From positions 8,494,001 to 8,558,000 of the forward strand of contig JBAIAC010000007.1 of NCBI GenBank assembly GCA_037349315.1: a stretch of DNA of 64,000 nt, written 5' to 3'. The stretch is from Chelydra serpentina. Taxonomy: Eukaryota; Chordata; Testudines; Chelydridae. The stretch's first letter is position 1, and every line of letters starts with the position of its first letter. The notes under the pieces are model-generated. The model ran no database searches, had not been told where the DNA came from, and was given only the letters and a program-made list of their open reading frames with translations. Shown one piece after another: positions 9,958 to 21,085 of the stretch. The translations under genes and the position numbers were made by a program.

Positions 9958-10759
9958 AGAGAAAGGAGCGAGGGGGTGTTACATTAAATTCAGCATCCCA
10001 AAGTGCAAGGCTGGTGCACTTTGGGAGAACAAATACATCTAGACGGATAGAAAGCTGAGAGTAACTTCTGAAGAAATTGATCAAGAGGTGCTAGTGAATA
10101 ATTTATGGCACGAGGGGCTCAGAGGGAGGGCGGGGCAGATATACGGCAGCTGTAAGATAAACAAATCAAATACTTGGATGTATTCACAATGGAATTAGTT
10201 ACAAAGCTAAGGAATTAATGATTCCAGTATGTAATGGGCTCACTTGTCAGGACTCTCTTGGAATCCTGCATGCTCTTTTGGCCCCACACTGAGAGAAAAA
10301 GGCATGAAAAACCTGGAAAAAGTCCAAATAAGACACTGTGAATTATTTGCAGGATAGGGGGTATATCCTAAAAAAAATAGCTTTGTTAGCTCAGTGTGTT
10401 TAGCTTTGCAAAGAAGGCTGAAGGGGGATCTAATTTTGCATTCTCTTTCCAGCTAGTGTTTTTACAGTATTCCCTATAGTTAGAACAGGAAATTCTGGTA
10501 ATAGGGCAGTTAACTGAATAGCTGCAGGTAGCAAATGACCAGTTTTTCAAAGCAAACAATGTAAAAAAAAAAAAAGGAAAACCTTTTTCTCACTTTAGAT
10601 CCCAGGAGACTTCCTCTGGCCATTGGCTAAGCAGCTATAGTGCCAGAGAGAGTGGGGAGCGAGCACCCCTTAAGAGACTTGAGAACTGGCTTTGGTGATC
10701 TCAACAAGGATTAGAGAACTTGTTGAAGGGGTGGTGAAGAAATATTCTGGTGCTAGAGC

Positions 10760-11081
10760 AGAGCTGGTTGATTATTTTCTGACGGAACAACTTTCTGCCA
10801 GAAAATACGAATTCAAACAAACTTACATTCCCATGAAACATTATCAAAGTGGATTGTTTCAAATGTAGTGCAATGGATTATTGTAACATCTAAAATATAA
10901 TATACACTCAGAATGAAGCACTCGGAGAAGATCATTTGCATATTTCCAAAATGAAAGTTTTCAGGAATTTTTTGTTTTGCTGAAAATTTCAAAATGCTGA
11001 CTTTGTTCTGATTCAGGACAAAAGCAAATTTCAAAATATTGCACGTTCCCATGGAGCAGAAATTGAGTTTCAGCCAGTTCT
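10760..11081. repeat. TA-flanked palindromic MITE (GAGCTGGTT family)
   Basis: The left end AGAGCTGGTTGATTA and reversed right end AGAACTGGCTGAAAC are inverted. The interior is AT-rich with 'gaaaattt' and 'aaattttc' words. The better preserved sibling at 23730-24020 has TA on both sides, suggesting a mariner-like origin. Confidence 0.5.
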
Positions 11082-12355
11082 GGTTAACAGTCCCTGCTCT
11101 TTTTGAAAGCTCATGAGAAAAAGCAGACTCTGTGGACTGCTCCTTCCCACCATGAGCAAGTAGGTAAGGAGTTGGTAGAGACTTAACTCTGCCTCCTAAT
11201 GTGCTGTTTGGCAGAACTGGCAGTGAATGCTTACTCCACCAATCTGTCCCAGATGAAGAGATGGAGTCACAGTTCCTTTCCTTAGGTCTCCTGGGATGGT
11301 GCCCAAACTCATATTTGTGGGGCTTTTACTTAGGACAGATTGAGTAAAATTCTGCCCCTTCTGATTTCTGTTTTGGAGATTCAAATATTATTGTATTCAT
11401 TACTGCTGCACGACAAAATAATGATGTAATTACTCAAAAGCAAATGACAGGAGTGAAAAATGCTTTACTAAAGACACAGGAATTTCAAAAAGAAAAAGGC
11501 TAGTCTGGTGGCTTAAGCTAGGAACCGCTGAATGAAGGCTGAGAAAATAGGCTTACACACTCTTGTCTTAATTCAAGCTGCCAATGTGCCTATGGGTCTT
11601 TTCCTGCTTCCTTTTTTTCCCTCTTCACACAATAGCGAGAAGGAACATTGCAGTGTTACCTCTGATTTGCAGACTAAATTCTCAAGTTTGCTTTAGGGTT
11701 ATGCTGTCCTCTTAACACTGTTTAAACACAATCTTGGAGAGCTAAATTTGTTTGTTTAAAGTCCAGGCCACGCCTTTATTAAAAAGACTCTCACGGGTGT
11801 ACTTTATTGGGGACTGTACTTCCAGGAGCATAACAGCTGACTGGGTGGTGTGCACATTGCAACATTGTTGCATTTATCTTTTTTTTTTTTTTTTTTTTTT
11901 TTAAATTGGCTGGGGATTGCACTAATTAGCACAACATGGAAGTGGCTGGAAACTTTCACTATTGTTGGAGCAATTCCACTAACTGAGCTAGAAAGAAACT
12001 CTAATGTCTATGATCCACTACTACCTGACTGCTTGCTCCATCCACCAGTGCAGTGACAACTTGTCTTAACGGTTGCTTCAGGGAGTGAGACCTCGATTAC
12101 CGCTAATTACGTTGAACCAAAGAGGCTGGTTTGGATAGGGATCTTCTGGTTACAAAACATTTCTTATCAATATAGTTTTAAGGTAAGTGCCTCTAGCTCA
12201 AGAGACAAACCAGAACAATCTACTTGTTAAATCTTGAAAGATTAAATTCTCCCTCTTGTAAAACTCATAGTTACAGACATGACATATAATTTGGCTCAAT
12301 ATTAGAATACTTCTGAACACGTGAATACCTGCACCACCTGTGATAGGCTACACAT
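11082..12355. other. Unrecognised sequence with a T(24) run
   Basis: No gene or repeat recognised except a run of T at 11879-11902. It is not preceded by a recognisable inverted retroposon. Confidence 0.4.
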
Positions 12356-12437
12356 GGGGGCCAGATCCTTAGTTGGTGTAAATTGGTGTAGCTCCATTGT
12401 GCAATTATACTGATTTTCACCTGCTGAGGATCTGGCC
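12356..12437. repeat. Short palindromic MITE ('ccagatcctcagctggtgtaaa' family)
   Basis: The left arm 'gggccagatccttagttggtgtaaa' and right arm 'ttcacctgctgaggatctggcc' are inverted around 'gtagctccattg'. Relatives: 22030-22130, 24770-24880, 43305-43400 and 57385-57545, with fragments near 21195 and 43475. Confidence 0.65.
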
Positions 12438-12906
12438 ACATAATTTCATTCTATGATCTAGAAAACTTCAGATTAGCGTTGTAGGAAACTCCCCCCATTG
12501 TCATGAGAATTATGTTTTCTCAGGTGAAAGATGTGCTACGGGTTGCCCACTTTGAAATAGGATTTTCCTAATTTTGCTAATTAGCAGCTTTCCTGAAACA
12601 GAGAAACATATGGCTCATGCCACGCTGATTTAAAATTATTGGAATCCCACTGGAGGATAGTTAACAGCATTTTTGCGGTACTGCCCTGATGGGGTACAAG
12701 CCATTCTCATTTGGCGGCATGTCTGCATGCTCTGAGGCAGTCAGGCACCTTCACAGGATAGCTGTGATAACTAATACGAGCTAGATTGCTATTACTTGAA
12801 TGGTGCTCTTGCAATTAATCAACATTCATTATTAGTAAGAGGGATTTTAATATAAACTGTGCAAGAAATTTCACATTTACCTTTGTCTCCAAAGCTAGTT
12901 GGGTCA
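12438..12906. other. Unrecognised sequence
   Basis: No gene or repeat assigned. Confidence 0.35.
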
Positions 12907-12914
12907 CCTATGCC

Positions 12915-13635
12915 CAGGGGCGGCTCTAACGTTTTTGCCGCCCCAAGCAAAAAAAAAACCCCCAAAACCTAAATGCCGCCCCCCCAAAACAAAAACAAAA
13001 ACTCCAACGCCCGCTGAAAAAAACTTCAACGCCGGCCGGGCAGAGTGGGGGCCGCGGGCATGCCGCACTCGCTCCCCGCCGGCCGGGGAGAGCGGGGGCC
13101 GCGGGCATGCCGCACTCGCTCCCCGCCGGCCGGGGAGAGCGGGGGCCGCGAGCATGCTGCACTCGCTCCCCGCTGGCTGGGGAGACGCTCCCCACCAGCC
13201 GGGGAGCGAGCACGGCATGCCCGCGGCCCCCACTCTTCCCAGCTGGTGGGGAGCAAGCGCGGCATGCCCGCGGCCTCCACTCTCCCCGGCCAGCGGGGAG
13301 CGAGCGCGGCATGCCGGCTGCCCCTCTCTCCCCGGCCGGAGCATGCCTGGGAGGGAGGGGGAGACACGCGCCGCGGCCACTCAAGTTCTCTTCTCCCCCT
13401 CTCAGGCTCTTAAGCCTGGGAGGGAGGGGGAGAAGCGGTGCGCGAAACAGTTGTTTCGCGCGCCGCTGCTGGGGGAGAAGCCGGCGGCAGCCGCGCCGGC
13501 ACAGAGCGGAGGTGAGCTGGGGTGGCCAGCCGGGGCACATTTCTAGGGGCGGCATGGCCGGTGCCAGAATGCCGCCCCTAGAAATGTGCCGCCCCAAGCA
13601 CCAGCTTGTTTTGCTGGTGCCTGGAGCTGGCCCTG
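12915..13635. mobile_element. Non-autonomous hAT element with GC-rich tandem core
   Basis: A 721-bp element with ends CAGGGGCGGCTCTAA and, reversed, CAGGGCCAGCTCCAGG. It is flanked by CCTATGCC (12907-12914) and CCTATGCT (13636-13643), an 8-bp duplication with one mismatch. Subterminal words 'gccgccccaagca' occur at both ends and in the elements at 8535 and 45664. No transposase; the long open frames in all six frames come from the GC-rich tandem core and are not genes. Confidence 0.92.
13047..13330. repeat. GC-rich minisatellite inside the hAT element
   Basis: Units of about 47 bp built from 'gcatgccgcactcgctccc' + 'cgccggccggggagag' + 'cgggggccgcgg'. Two or three units are in direct orientation (13047-13185), followed by units in the opposite orientation ('gggagcgagcacggcatgcccg', 13200-13330). 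The tract can therefore fold on itself. Confidence 0.8.
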
Positions 13636-13902
13636 CCTATGCTGAATAGACAAATAGGAGAATTGGTCTGAATTCGATAAAGACAAGTGCAAAGCAGTTC
13701 ACTTAGGAGAGAAAAATCAAATCCACAACTACAAAATGGGGCATAACTGGCTAGGCAGTAATGCTGCTGACAAGGATCTGGGATAGTGGATCACAAATTG
13801 AACTGAAGTCAACAATATGATGCAGCTGCAAAAAAATCCCACCAAAAAACCTAACATCTTTCTGGGGTATATTAACAGGAGTGTCTTATGTAAGCCATGG
13901 GA

Positions 13903-14155
13903 GGTAATTGGATAAACTGGATAAATTCATGGAGGTTAAGTCCATTAATGGCTATTAGCCAGAATGGGTAAGAAATGGTGTCCTTAGCCTCTGTTTGTCA
14001 GAGGGGGGTGATGGATGGCAGGAGAGAGATCACTTGATCATTACCTGTTAGGTCCACTCACTCCGGGTCACCTGGCATTGGCCACTGTCGGTGGACAGGA
14101 TACTGGGCTGGATGGACCTTTGGTCTGACCCAGTATGGCCTTTCTTATGTTCTTA
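13903..14155 (+). mobile_element. CR1 3' tail nested in the older CR1
   Basis: Same UTR subfamily as 1863-2096, ending 'ggcctttcttatgttcttaa'. It lies between the IRSRS-equivalent part and the LVRPQ part of the old CR1. Both CR1s share the plus orientation, so the left edge is only approximate. Confidence 0.75.
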
Positions 14156-14467
14156 ATTCTCCCATTCTAGTCAGCACTGGTGAGGCCTCAGATGGACTAT
14201 TGTGTCCAATTCTAGGTGCCACATTTTAGGGAAGATGTAGACAAATTGGAAAGAGTCCAGGGAGAGCAACAAAAATGATAAAAGGTTTAGAAAACTTGAC
14301 CTACGGCGAAAGTATTAAAAAAACCCTAGGCATGGTCAGTTTTGAAAAATGACTTCAAATTTGTAAAGCGCTGCTATAAAGAGGACAGAGATCAATTCTC
14401 CATGTCCACTTAAGGAAGGACAAGAAGTAATGAGCTTAATCTGCAGCAAGGGCGATTTAGGTTAGAT

Positions 14468-14828
14468 CAGTGATACTCAAACCTCAGTGGTTCAGGAGCC
14501 AAATTAGCAATCAACAGTACCCAAAAGAGCCACAGTAATGTGAGTTCATTGTTTCATTTACTATATACTCATAGTCAAATAGTATGTCAGGGGAAATACA
14601 TCGTTTTTATTTATATAAAATTATTCTCACAGCAAAATGACTGATGACGTATTATTATTTTATCAACTACAATTGGTTAATATAGTAAAAGCATCCTGAT
14701 TTGGTTAATAATTAAATCACACTGTGTTCTAATATCTTGGGCTGCAAAGAGCCGCAGGAGACACATTAAAGAAGCCTCTTGCGGCTCACAAGCCTCAGTC
14801 TGAGGTGACAGCTTCTGAGCTATCACTG
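14468..14828. mobile_element. Non-autonomous hAT element, perfect 8-bp duplication
   Basis: Ends CAGTGATACTCAAACCTCAG and, reversed, CAGTGATAGCTCAGAAGC, with an extra inner inverted pair ('cctcagtctgaggtgacagc'). GGTTAGAT occurs exactly at 14460-14467 and 14829-14836, and the CR1 host reads 'aggttagatattggg' when it is removed. The interior is AT-rich. The subterminal 'gggctgcaaagagccgcagg' resembles Charlie-type hAT ends. Confidence 0.93.
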
Positions 14829-15047
14829 GGTTAGATATTGGGAAAATTTTACAACTTTATTAAGGGGAGTTAAGCTCTGGAACAGGCTTCTAAGGAAGGC
14901 TGTGGAATCCTCATCATCGGAGGTTTTTTAAAAAACCGGTTGAACAAATGCTTGACAGGGATGGTCTAGATTTACTTGGTCCTGCCACAGTGTAGGGGAC
15001 TGGATTTGATGACTTCTTGAGGTCACTTCCATCTCTACATTTCTATG

Positions 15048-17634
15048 AGCTCAGGTTCCAGTATTTCTGTTGGGTTTTTTTTGAAATAGGATAGTGAAGT
15101 TATTTTGATATAGTACTTTTCAGAAAATGGATTTCTTCCCCTCTTCAATTGCTAAGAGCAAAGAGCAGACTGCGTACAAAATATTTTTTCAAAAGCTTAC
15201 GTTTTAGAGTCAGAATTTTTTTTTCTGAATAGAAAATGTAGACGGTTCATTGAAACCACAAAATTTGTACAGCCAAAAGGTCTTTTGGGACAAAAAGGTT
15301 TCAGTGAAAACTGACATTTTTCTAGGGCAAGCCAACCCCTTTACATGGAAGATTATATTTAATTGAGAACCCAGTTTTCCCTCGAAACACAGTTTTGACA
15401 GGAAACATGTAGACCAACACTAATTTTCCCTAACCTGCCTTATTAAAACACAAACAGGTAACTTTTGAAACTAGATTGGTTAAGTGGTATTTTATTCAAT
15501 AAAATGTACAAGAACACGAGTTTTCAGGTGACTTGAATTTTGAACACACACATCAATACTGCCCAAAGCATGGAAATATAGCGTAAAGCAAGTAGAGGAT
15601 ATCCTAAATATGTGCTAGTAAAAGCACTGTAAATTATTGAAGGCAAAACCTCAGCTTTAAGAAACAAATTTTGCATATTCAATTGCCTCACATTATGAGC
15701 TTGAACTTGATTACATACGAGAAGTCTTCCCAATCAGTTTTCAGGGTAGGGTCCTGTGTATTTTATTTAAATTATATTTATATGAGCCAAGGAAGTGGTA
15801 TTTCCTCTGGCTTAAGTTTGGACCAAGCGCCAGCATTCAACTTCAGGGCTGAATCAGGGTTGGGATTTGGGGCGCATTGAACACTTGAGAGCTGTTCTTG
15901 GGATGTACTGGAACTAAAAGGCAGAAATCTTCCAGTATCCGTTGTTCTCATGAAATTTCTGCCAGCATGGGCTGAAATTATAGCAAGGACCTGACCATGA
16001 TATCCAAGATCTCTGTAATCTCTACATGGTGTTAGTATTAGGATCAAATAAACACCCAACAAATCACAGAACGCATCTCCTAAAAGGAAAAATGGGCTGA
16101 ATTCAATATTCTATTCCCAGTTTACACAGACTCTTACCTTCTTACTGTATGCCCTCAAGTGGCCACCCACAATCGTGGTGCTAAATGTTCACAACAGATG
16201 CCACAGAAATCTCATGAGAATGGCTCTTCTTGTGAAATTCTGCCTGCACTGGAACTGGAACATGGCCCTTTTGTGGTTCTGGATCTGACCCTGAATCAAA
16301 ACGCTAGTCACTTTTCTTCCCAGGGACTTGCATTGGAATTGCACCTTCCAGCTACAAAATGTATAGGGGGTTTTAGCTGAAGCTTCCTTGATACTCATGC
16401 TATGCTTTCTTTGGATCCATATTCATATGTTACTGTGCATACATAGCAAAACTTCCAAACTGGGGGCACAAATCTTACATTCCAGGATTAAAACTTGATG
16501 TAGGCATAATCAATACTTAAAAAGCTCGGGGCTATTTTCAGCGCATAGGTATAAAATGCATGGTGGGAATACAAGTGCTCTGGAAATGATCCACCTAATG
16601 CAATCAGATAATTAAGACACCACAAATCTTAACATAAATACGAATCCAGATTTTTGCTTTTGTATGACACCAGGCCCACATTCTGTGCTGACTGATGCCC
16701 CCTGTAGTCCTGTTAACTTCAATAGGATTGCCTAGTCTGTATAGAATGTTGGCCATTTTAAATTATACAGTAGAAGTGATCACAATTAATGCTCTTTTCA
16801 TAAGCAACTCTAAGACACTTTTTGAAGACTGAAAAAAATAAATGAAAAGGAAGCGACGAGTCTTCTAGTTGAAGATCACTTCAGTTATTGTACTGAAGCT
16901 GCACACACATTGTACCATGTAGACCCTCATTCTGTGAAACTCACTAATGTCGTTCTCGCACTGATAGAGAACAGTATATGGGCCGTAGAGTCTAGTTCAT
17001 GAATAAATGAGTTATGCTCCAAGACTATTCTGTTTCATTAAATTTCTGCTCACACGTTGTCATATGTGTTATGCCCAAAGAGGAACTCCAAAATTAAATT
17101 GATATATGTCTTAAAGTATGGCGTTTTGTCTCTCTCAGAAGTGTAGCATATATATTGGATGACGCAGGAGTTGCCATGGAAAATACATTGACTCAATCAT
17201 TTATTTATAGTAATTAGGACGCACATCCTGGGCTCCAATCTAAACTGTCCTTTTTTTTTCTAACCAAAGACTGAGAAATAATGTAACTAAAAGTAAATCA
17301 TTGTAAATTACAGGGTATGAAGTAGTCGGATAATACAATTATTTTGTTTTTTAAAATAGTTGAATATTCTTTTAATTCCCAGGCAGGGCTTTGAAATGGC
17401 AACATTGCAAAGGTGTTAGCTGCTAGACTCCTGCCAGTGATTATATTGTTACTGCTGAGGTCTATCTACCATCTGCTCAGTGAATTTTTGATGGATAAAG
17501 CAAATCTTATTTAGATCAGCTGAGGGTGAGTGGTTTTCTTTAATTGCTTTTGGGGAAGATTTGAAAAAAGATCAGAGTGACTTATTAGGAAAATTTATAC
17601 TTTGGAAAAAGCTACATGATTGCACACTGAGAAT
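15048..17634. other. Mostly unrecognised; degenerate MITE traces
   Basis: 15048-15420 has 'cagaaaatgga' and 'cagtgaaaactgacattttt' words that recall the TA-flanked MITE family. 15800-16340 has loosely inverted segments ('gctgaatcagggttggga' against 'tctgaccctgaatcaaa'), possibly an old palindromic element. No gene seen. Confidence 0.3.
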
Positions 17635-17775
17635 ATACCTGCTAGGGTCATTTATTATTAAACCTGTTTATTACAATAGTGCCTAAGGACCAACCAAGAA
17701 TGGGGCCCCATTGTGCCAGGGCACTGTGTAAACATAGTAGTAGACAGTCCCTGCCCCAGAGAACTTTGTCTAAAG
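17635..17775 (-). repeat. MIR-type SINE fragment
   Basis: 'ttattattaaacctg..ggggccccattgtgccagggcactgtgtaaacatag..cagtccctgccccagag' matches the reverse-oriented MIR-like family at 2275 and 39896. Truncated at the tRNA-like end. Confidence 0.65.
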
Positions 17776-18735
17776 AGGGGATCTAATTGGCTTAACAACA
17801 ATGGGGGATTATATTTTCAGGGTGGAGGGCGGGAAATGATTCAATAGACTTGTTCTCAGGGAGGAGGGGAATGGGAGGCTACTATGGAAAGTCTTGTGTT
17901 TGCTTTAAATAAGTTCTTTAATGCCTCAGGATGGACAAGATATCTCTTGGGATGTGCATTTATTTGTATCTGTATAGACCTAGGGTCTGATTACACACAG
18001 TGCAGGGCACTGGAGAGTCCTTTTCAAAGTGGGTGTAAAAATTCTCCCTGATCCAAATGGTGGTAGTATTTTACACTAACTTAAAAAAAAATTATCCTTG
18101 CCACCCTCATGTTGGCGCACAAAGCAGAAACCAGTCTCTTCCATTCCTCTGTCATTTGTTGCTGCTTCCATCTGCTCTCTGGTGTTGAGATCTACTGTTC
18201 TGGCCTCCCTGCTAAGGGTTCCCCCTGAGGATTCTCTTGGGTGCTCTTGTTTCCTCACAGCACATGACAGCTTCAAGTGGGAGTCTGTGTGTTGGCATCC
18301 GGAATACATGCCCCAAATATGTCCAGTGCTTCCTTCTGGTTCTGGTGGAAATGAGCTGCTGGTTGGTGATCTCTCAGATAGTTGAGTCTAGTGAATGATG
18401 TGGGTGTCTTTCCTATCCTTGATGTCACTTCCTTCTTGAAGTCCTCATTGGCTAACACGGTGTTGCCCAAGTAGGTGAACTATGTTGCATTGGTGGAAAT
18501 GACTATAGAAGGTAGGCAGGACAGGGTGTTTAAAATCCTGGGGCCTGCTACAATATGTTAAACCAATGGACTTGGTAGAGTGTGAGGGCAAAGATGCTTA
18601 ATGGGCTTTAAGGAATCAGGCAGTCAGAGTACTAAATTTTCCTCTTGAGGGGCAGATCCTGTCTCCTACTCCACGACTATGCACAAGATGGATGACAGGG
18701 TTTGGAAGTGGTGTTGCCTTGGGCACATAGTGCCC
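17776..18735. other. Unrecognised sequence
   Basis: Nothing recognised. An open frame of 95 codons at 18098-18385 lacks domain features. Confidence 0.35.
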
Positions 18736-18914
18736 ATGGGTTACCTAGGGAGGTGGTGGAATCTCCTTCCTTAGAGGTTTTTAAGGTCAGGCTTGACAAA
18801 GCCCTGGCTGAGATGATCTAGTTGGGGTTGGTCCTGCTTTGAGCAGGGGGTTGGACTAGATGACCTCCTGAGGTCCCTTCCAACCCTGAGATTCTATGAT
18901 TCTATGATTCTATG
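18736..18914 (+). mobile_element. CR1 LINE 3' end, 5'-truncated
   Basis: It covers the last ~27 codons of ORF2 (the [14 protein letters not shown] region), the UTR and three terminal octamers. It is nearly identical to the end of copy A (4500-4682), differing at only a few positions, so it is a young copy. Confidence 0.93.
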
Positions 18915-19159
18915 TGGGGCTGAGATTGGCCTCATAGCAACGTCCTGCATGGCAGGAGCTGCTGCTGCATGGCTCTTCTAATGACGCTTTCCTCACACCT
19001 GCGAAGAGGACACTTGGAGTCTGCAGACTCCATTACAGCCTTTGGGCTGCACTAGCATCCATGGAGTGGCCCTGTTGCTATTCGTCGTGAGGGGATTTTT
19101 CTGCGCATGCATTTCTCTAGTGCTTAGGGAGCTGTTATTACCACTGTTTACAGCATTGC
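18915..19159. other. Unrecognised sequence
   Basis: Short stretch between CR1 copies with no assigned feature. Confidence 0.3.
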
Positions 19160-21085
19160 TGTCTCCAGTTCTGATGTCCTCACCTTAAAAGGGATGTTGA
19201 CAAATAAGAAAAGATTCAGACAAGAGCTAGAAGGTCTGGGCAACCTGTTTTCCAGTGAGAGACCAAAAAAGCTCCATCTATTCCGTTTAACTGTGAGAGG
19301 ACTTGATCACAACCTATAAGTGAGTAATATTTTTAAAGCAGATGGCTGTCCCTGCCAGCAGGTAGGGGATCTTGGGGGACAATTACTGCACGGGTGGGGT
19401 GCAAAATAAACGTTATTAAGAGAATATAAAAACAGGGAAAATTCAATAGTGAGGGGTATGGGGTTCGTTAAGGTAGACAATTGGGGAGGGGTTTCTTTTA
19501 GTAAACAGGATAGGGGGTTTCAATTAGTGGGGTACAACACAGTGGGGTACAATACAGTTGGTAACCAATTAACACTGAAGTATAAATGTAACAGGTAGCT
19601 AACAATTTCTATGTAAAGGGTGTGTCACAGCAGCATATAACCAACTAACAGTTATGGGTAAAATGTGTTAAATAACCAATAACTTTAGGTAAAAATGGGT
19701 CACAGTGGTGTAAATGTAAAATGTGAGGTGTGTTAGAGAGAAAAAGGAAAGTAACCAATGGGGTTTTTATGCTAGATTTTAGTAATGCAATTGAGGCTTG
19801 GAAAGGCAGTGGTAGAGAAATGAGGTTGGGGGGGGGGAAGACACGTGGTGGAGCAGAGACCAGAGGGAGATTTGAACTGAGGGAGAGACAGAGAGCAGAC
19901 AGGCTGCAAGTTTAAACAGCAGAGAGACTGCAATGAGACTGGGGAGCTCGGGGGGAGACACGGGCGAGCTTGGGGGGTTTGGACAGTGGGAAGACAGACT
20001 TATACACAATTATACAGAACACAGTAAAATCTTATCTATGATTTAACTTAACCAAGACTACACAAGTTAGCAAGTAACACAGAACACAATACAAACAATT
20101 CTTTAAAGCAAATTTACCCACAGCTATGCAAAATGAAATTACAATTTATCTAGACTAAAAGCTAAACCTAATACAGACCAAGGAGTCTGCCTGCTGGGGA
20201 AAGAAAGCCAGCATTAAAACAAGGGGAAGTGTGCAAGAGGTTTTTCCTTACCACTTTCCAGGACAGCAACAAGCAGAGAAAACTCGATTCGCTTACAATA
20301 ATCAGGAGATCTTCAGGCACAAATTCGTTGTTCGTGGGAGGGGAGTTTAAAACGGGGGTACGCTCAAAAAACAAACGAGAGCGGGGAGAGGGCCTCCCAA
20401 GACCCCTAGCTGATCAGACCAGGTGGCATGGCAAAGAACTTCTCCAGGGGTCTGATCAGAAAATGTCTGGTTTTAAAGGCAAACTTAGGCAGTTTCCCAC
20501 CAGTACTTTTGATTGGCTTCTCTGGATACAGGGGAGGAGAGAGAGAGCAGGGAAAACTACAGATAAGCATAGACATGCCTGGGCAAGTTCTGAGCCACAG
20601 GTATGACTCATATGCTCAGCAATGTGGCCACTTTAGGTCTTGCATACCTGGGCAGAGCACCCCTACACCGAGCCCGGGTCTGAACAAAGAAGCTAGACAA
20701 AGGAGCAAGAAGCCTCCTCCCTAGGCAGAGCAATGGCTCCAGTTAGTCTGTTCAAGCCATTTTCATGAGCAGGGCCAGGCTGACTTTGGTCAGTTCCATG
20801 GCCCGGGGGGGGGGCGGCCACTATTGAAAAAGAATCCAGCAGGGGGACAGCTGTAACAGACAATGGCTCTTTAATCTAGCAGGTAAAAACATAACAAGAC
20901 CCAGTGGCCGGAAGCTGAGGCTAGACAAATTCAGACTAGAAATATGGTGTATGATTTTAACAATGAGATGAATTAGCCACTGGAACAATTTACCTAGCAA
21001 TGGGGTAGATTCTCCATTCTTTCAATTCTGTTGTCTGTTATGCTCTACATCATTGGACTAGATGATCATAGGGCTTTTCTGACCA
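19160..21085 (+). mobile_element. Old CR1-type LINE split by an LTR-like insertion
   Basis: The left part (19160-19342: 'agggatgttgacaaataagaaaagattcagacaagagct..cttgatcacaacctataagtgag') and right part (20859-21085: 'ggctctttaatctagcaggtaaaaacataacaagacccagtggccggaagctgaggctag..ccactggaacaattt') form one LINE 3' region. The right part ends in a CR1-type UTR ('ggactagatgatcatagggc'). Confidence 0.6.
19343..20858 (-). mobile_element. LTR-like retroelement fragment or long solo LTR
   Basis: The block interrupts a LINE whose two sides rejoin at 'aaagcaga' and 'cagacaatggctc', giving a likely 4-bp duplication CAGA. The termini are inverted: 'tggctgtccctgcc' on the left and, reversed, 'ttacagctgtccccctgc' on the right, a short terminal inverted repeat like those of LTRs. 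No gag, pol or env motif is readable. Minus orientation is inferred from the TGTTACAGC-like start. A DNA element cannot be excluded. Confidence 0.4.

Larger units (their letters stand above)
7900..10740 (+). mobile_element. Old CR1/L3-type LINE split by younger CR1 copy B
   Basis: Both flanks of copy B look like one highly decayed LINE. 7900-8180 has 'tttcgatatctaaatgatctggag', matching the FNIFLNDLE region. 9960-10740 has 'tcatgctcttttggccccacactgagag' and 'gcaaagaaggctgaaggggga', corresponding to the CR1 motifs FWAPH and LQKRR. Stops and frameshifts are everywhere. Boundaries are approximate. Confidence 0.5.
13644..15047 (+). mobile_element. Old CR1 LINE, multiply interrupted
   Basis: Decayed CR1 whose pieces read in order: 'gataaagacaagtgcaaagc' (the NKDKC region), 'gctgctgacaaggatctggg' (KDLG), 'gcactggtgaggcctcagatgg' (LVRPQ), 'ggatttag..gttagatattggg' and 'ctgtggaatcctcatcatcggagg'. 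It ends with 'tctacatttctatga'. It is interrupted by a younger CR1 tail (13903-14155) and a hAT element (14468-14828), and begins next to the hAT element at 12915. Frameshifts and stops are frequent. Confidence 0.8.

Noticed and set aside
12899..13649. Open frames of 113-223 codons on both strands
   Set aside because: They overlap in all frames, consist of Pro/Ala/Arg/Gly/Ser-rich tandem text and lie wholly inside a hAT element with a GC-rich minisatellite.
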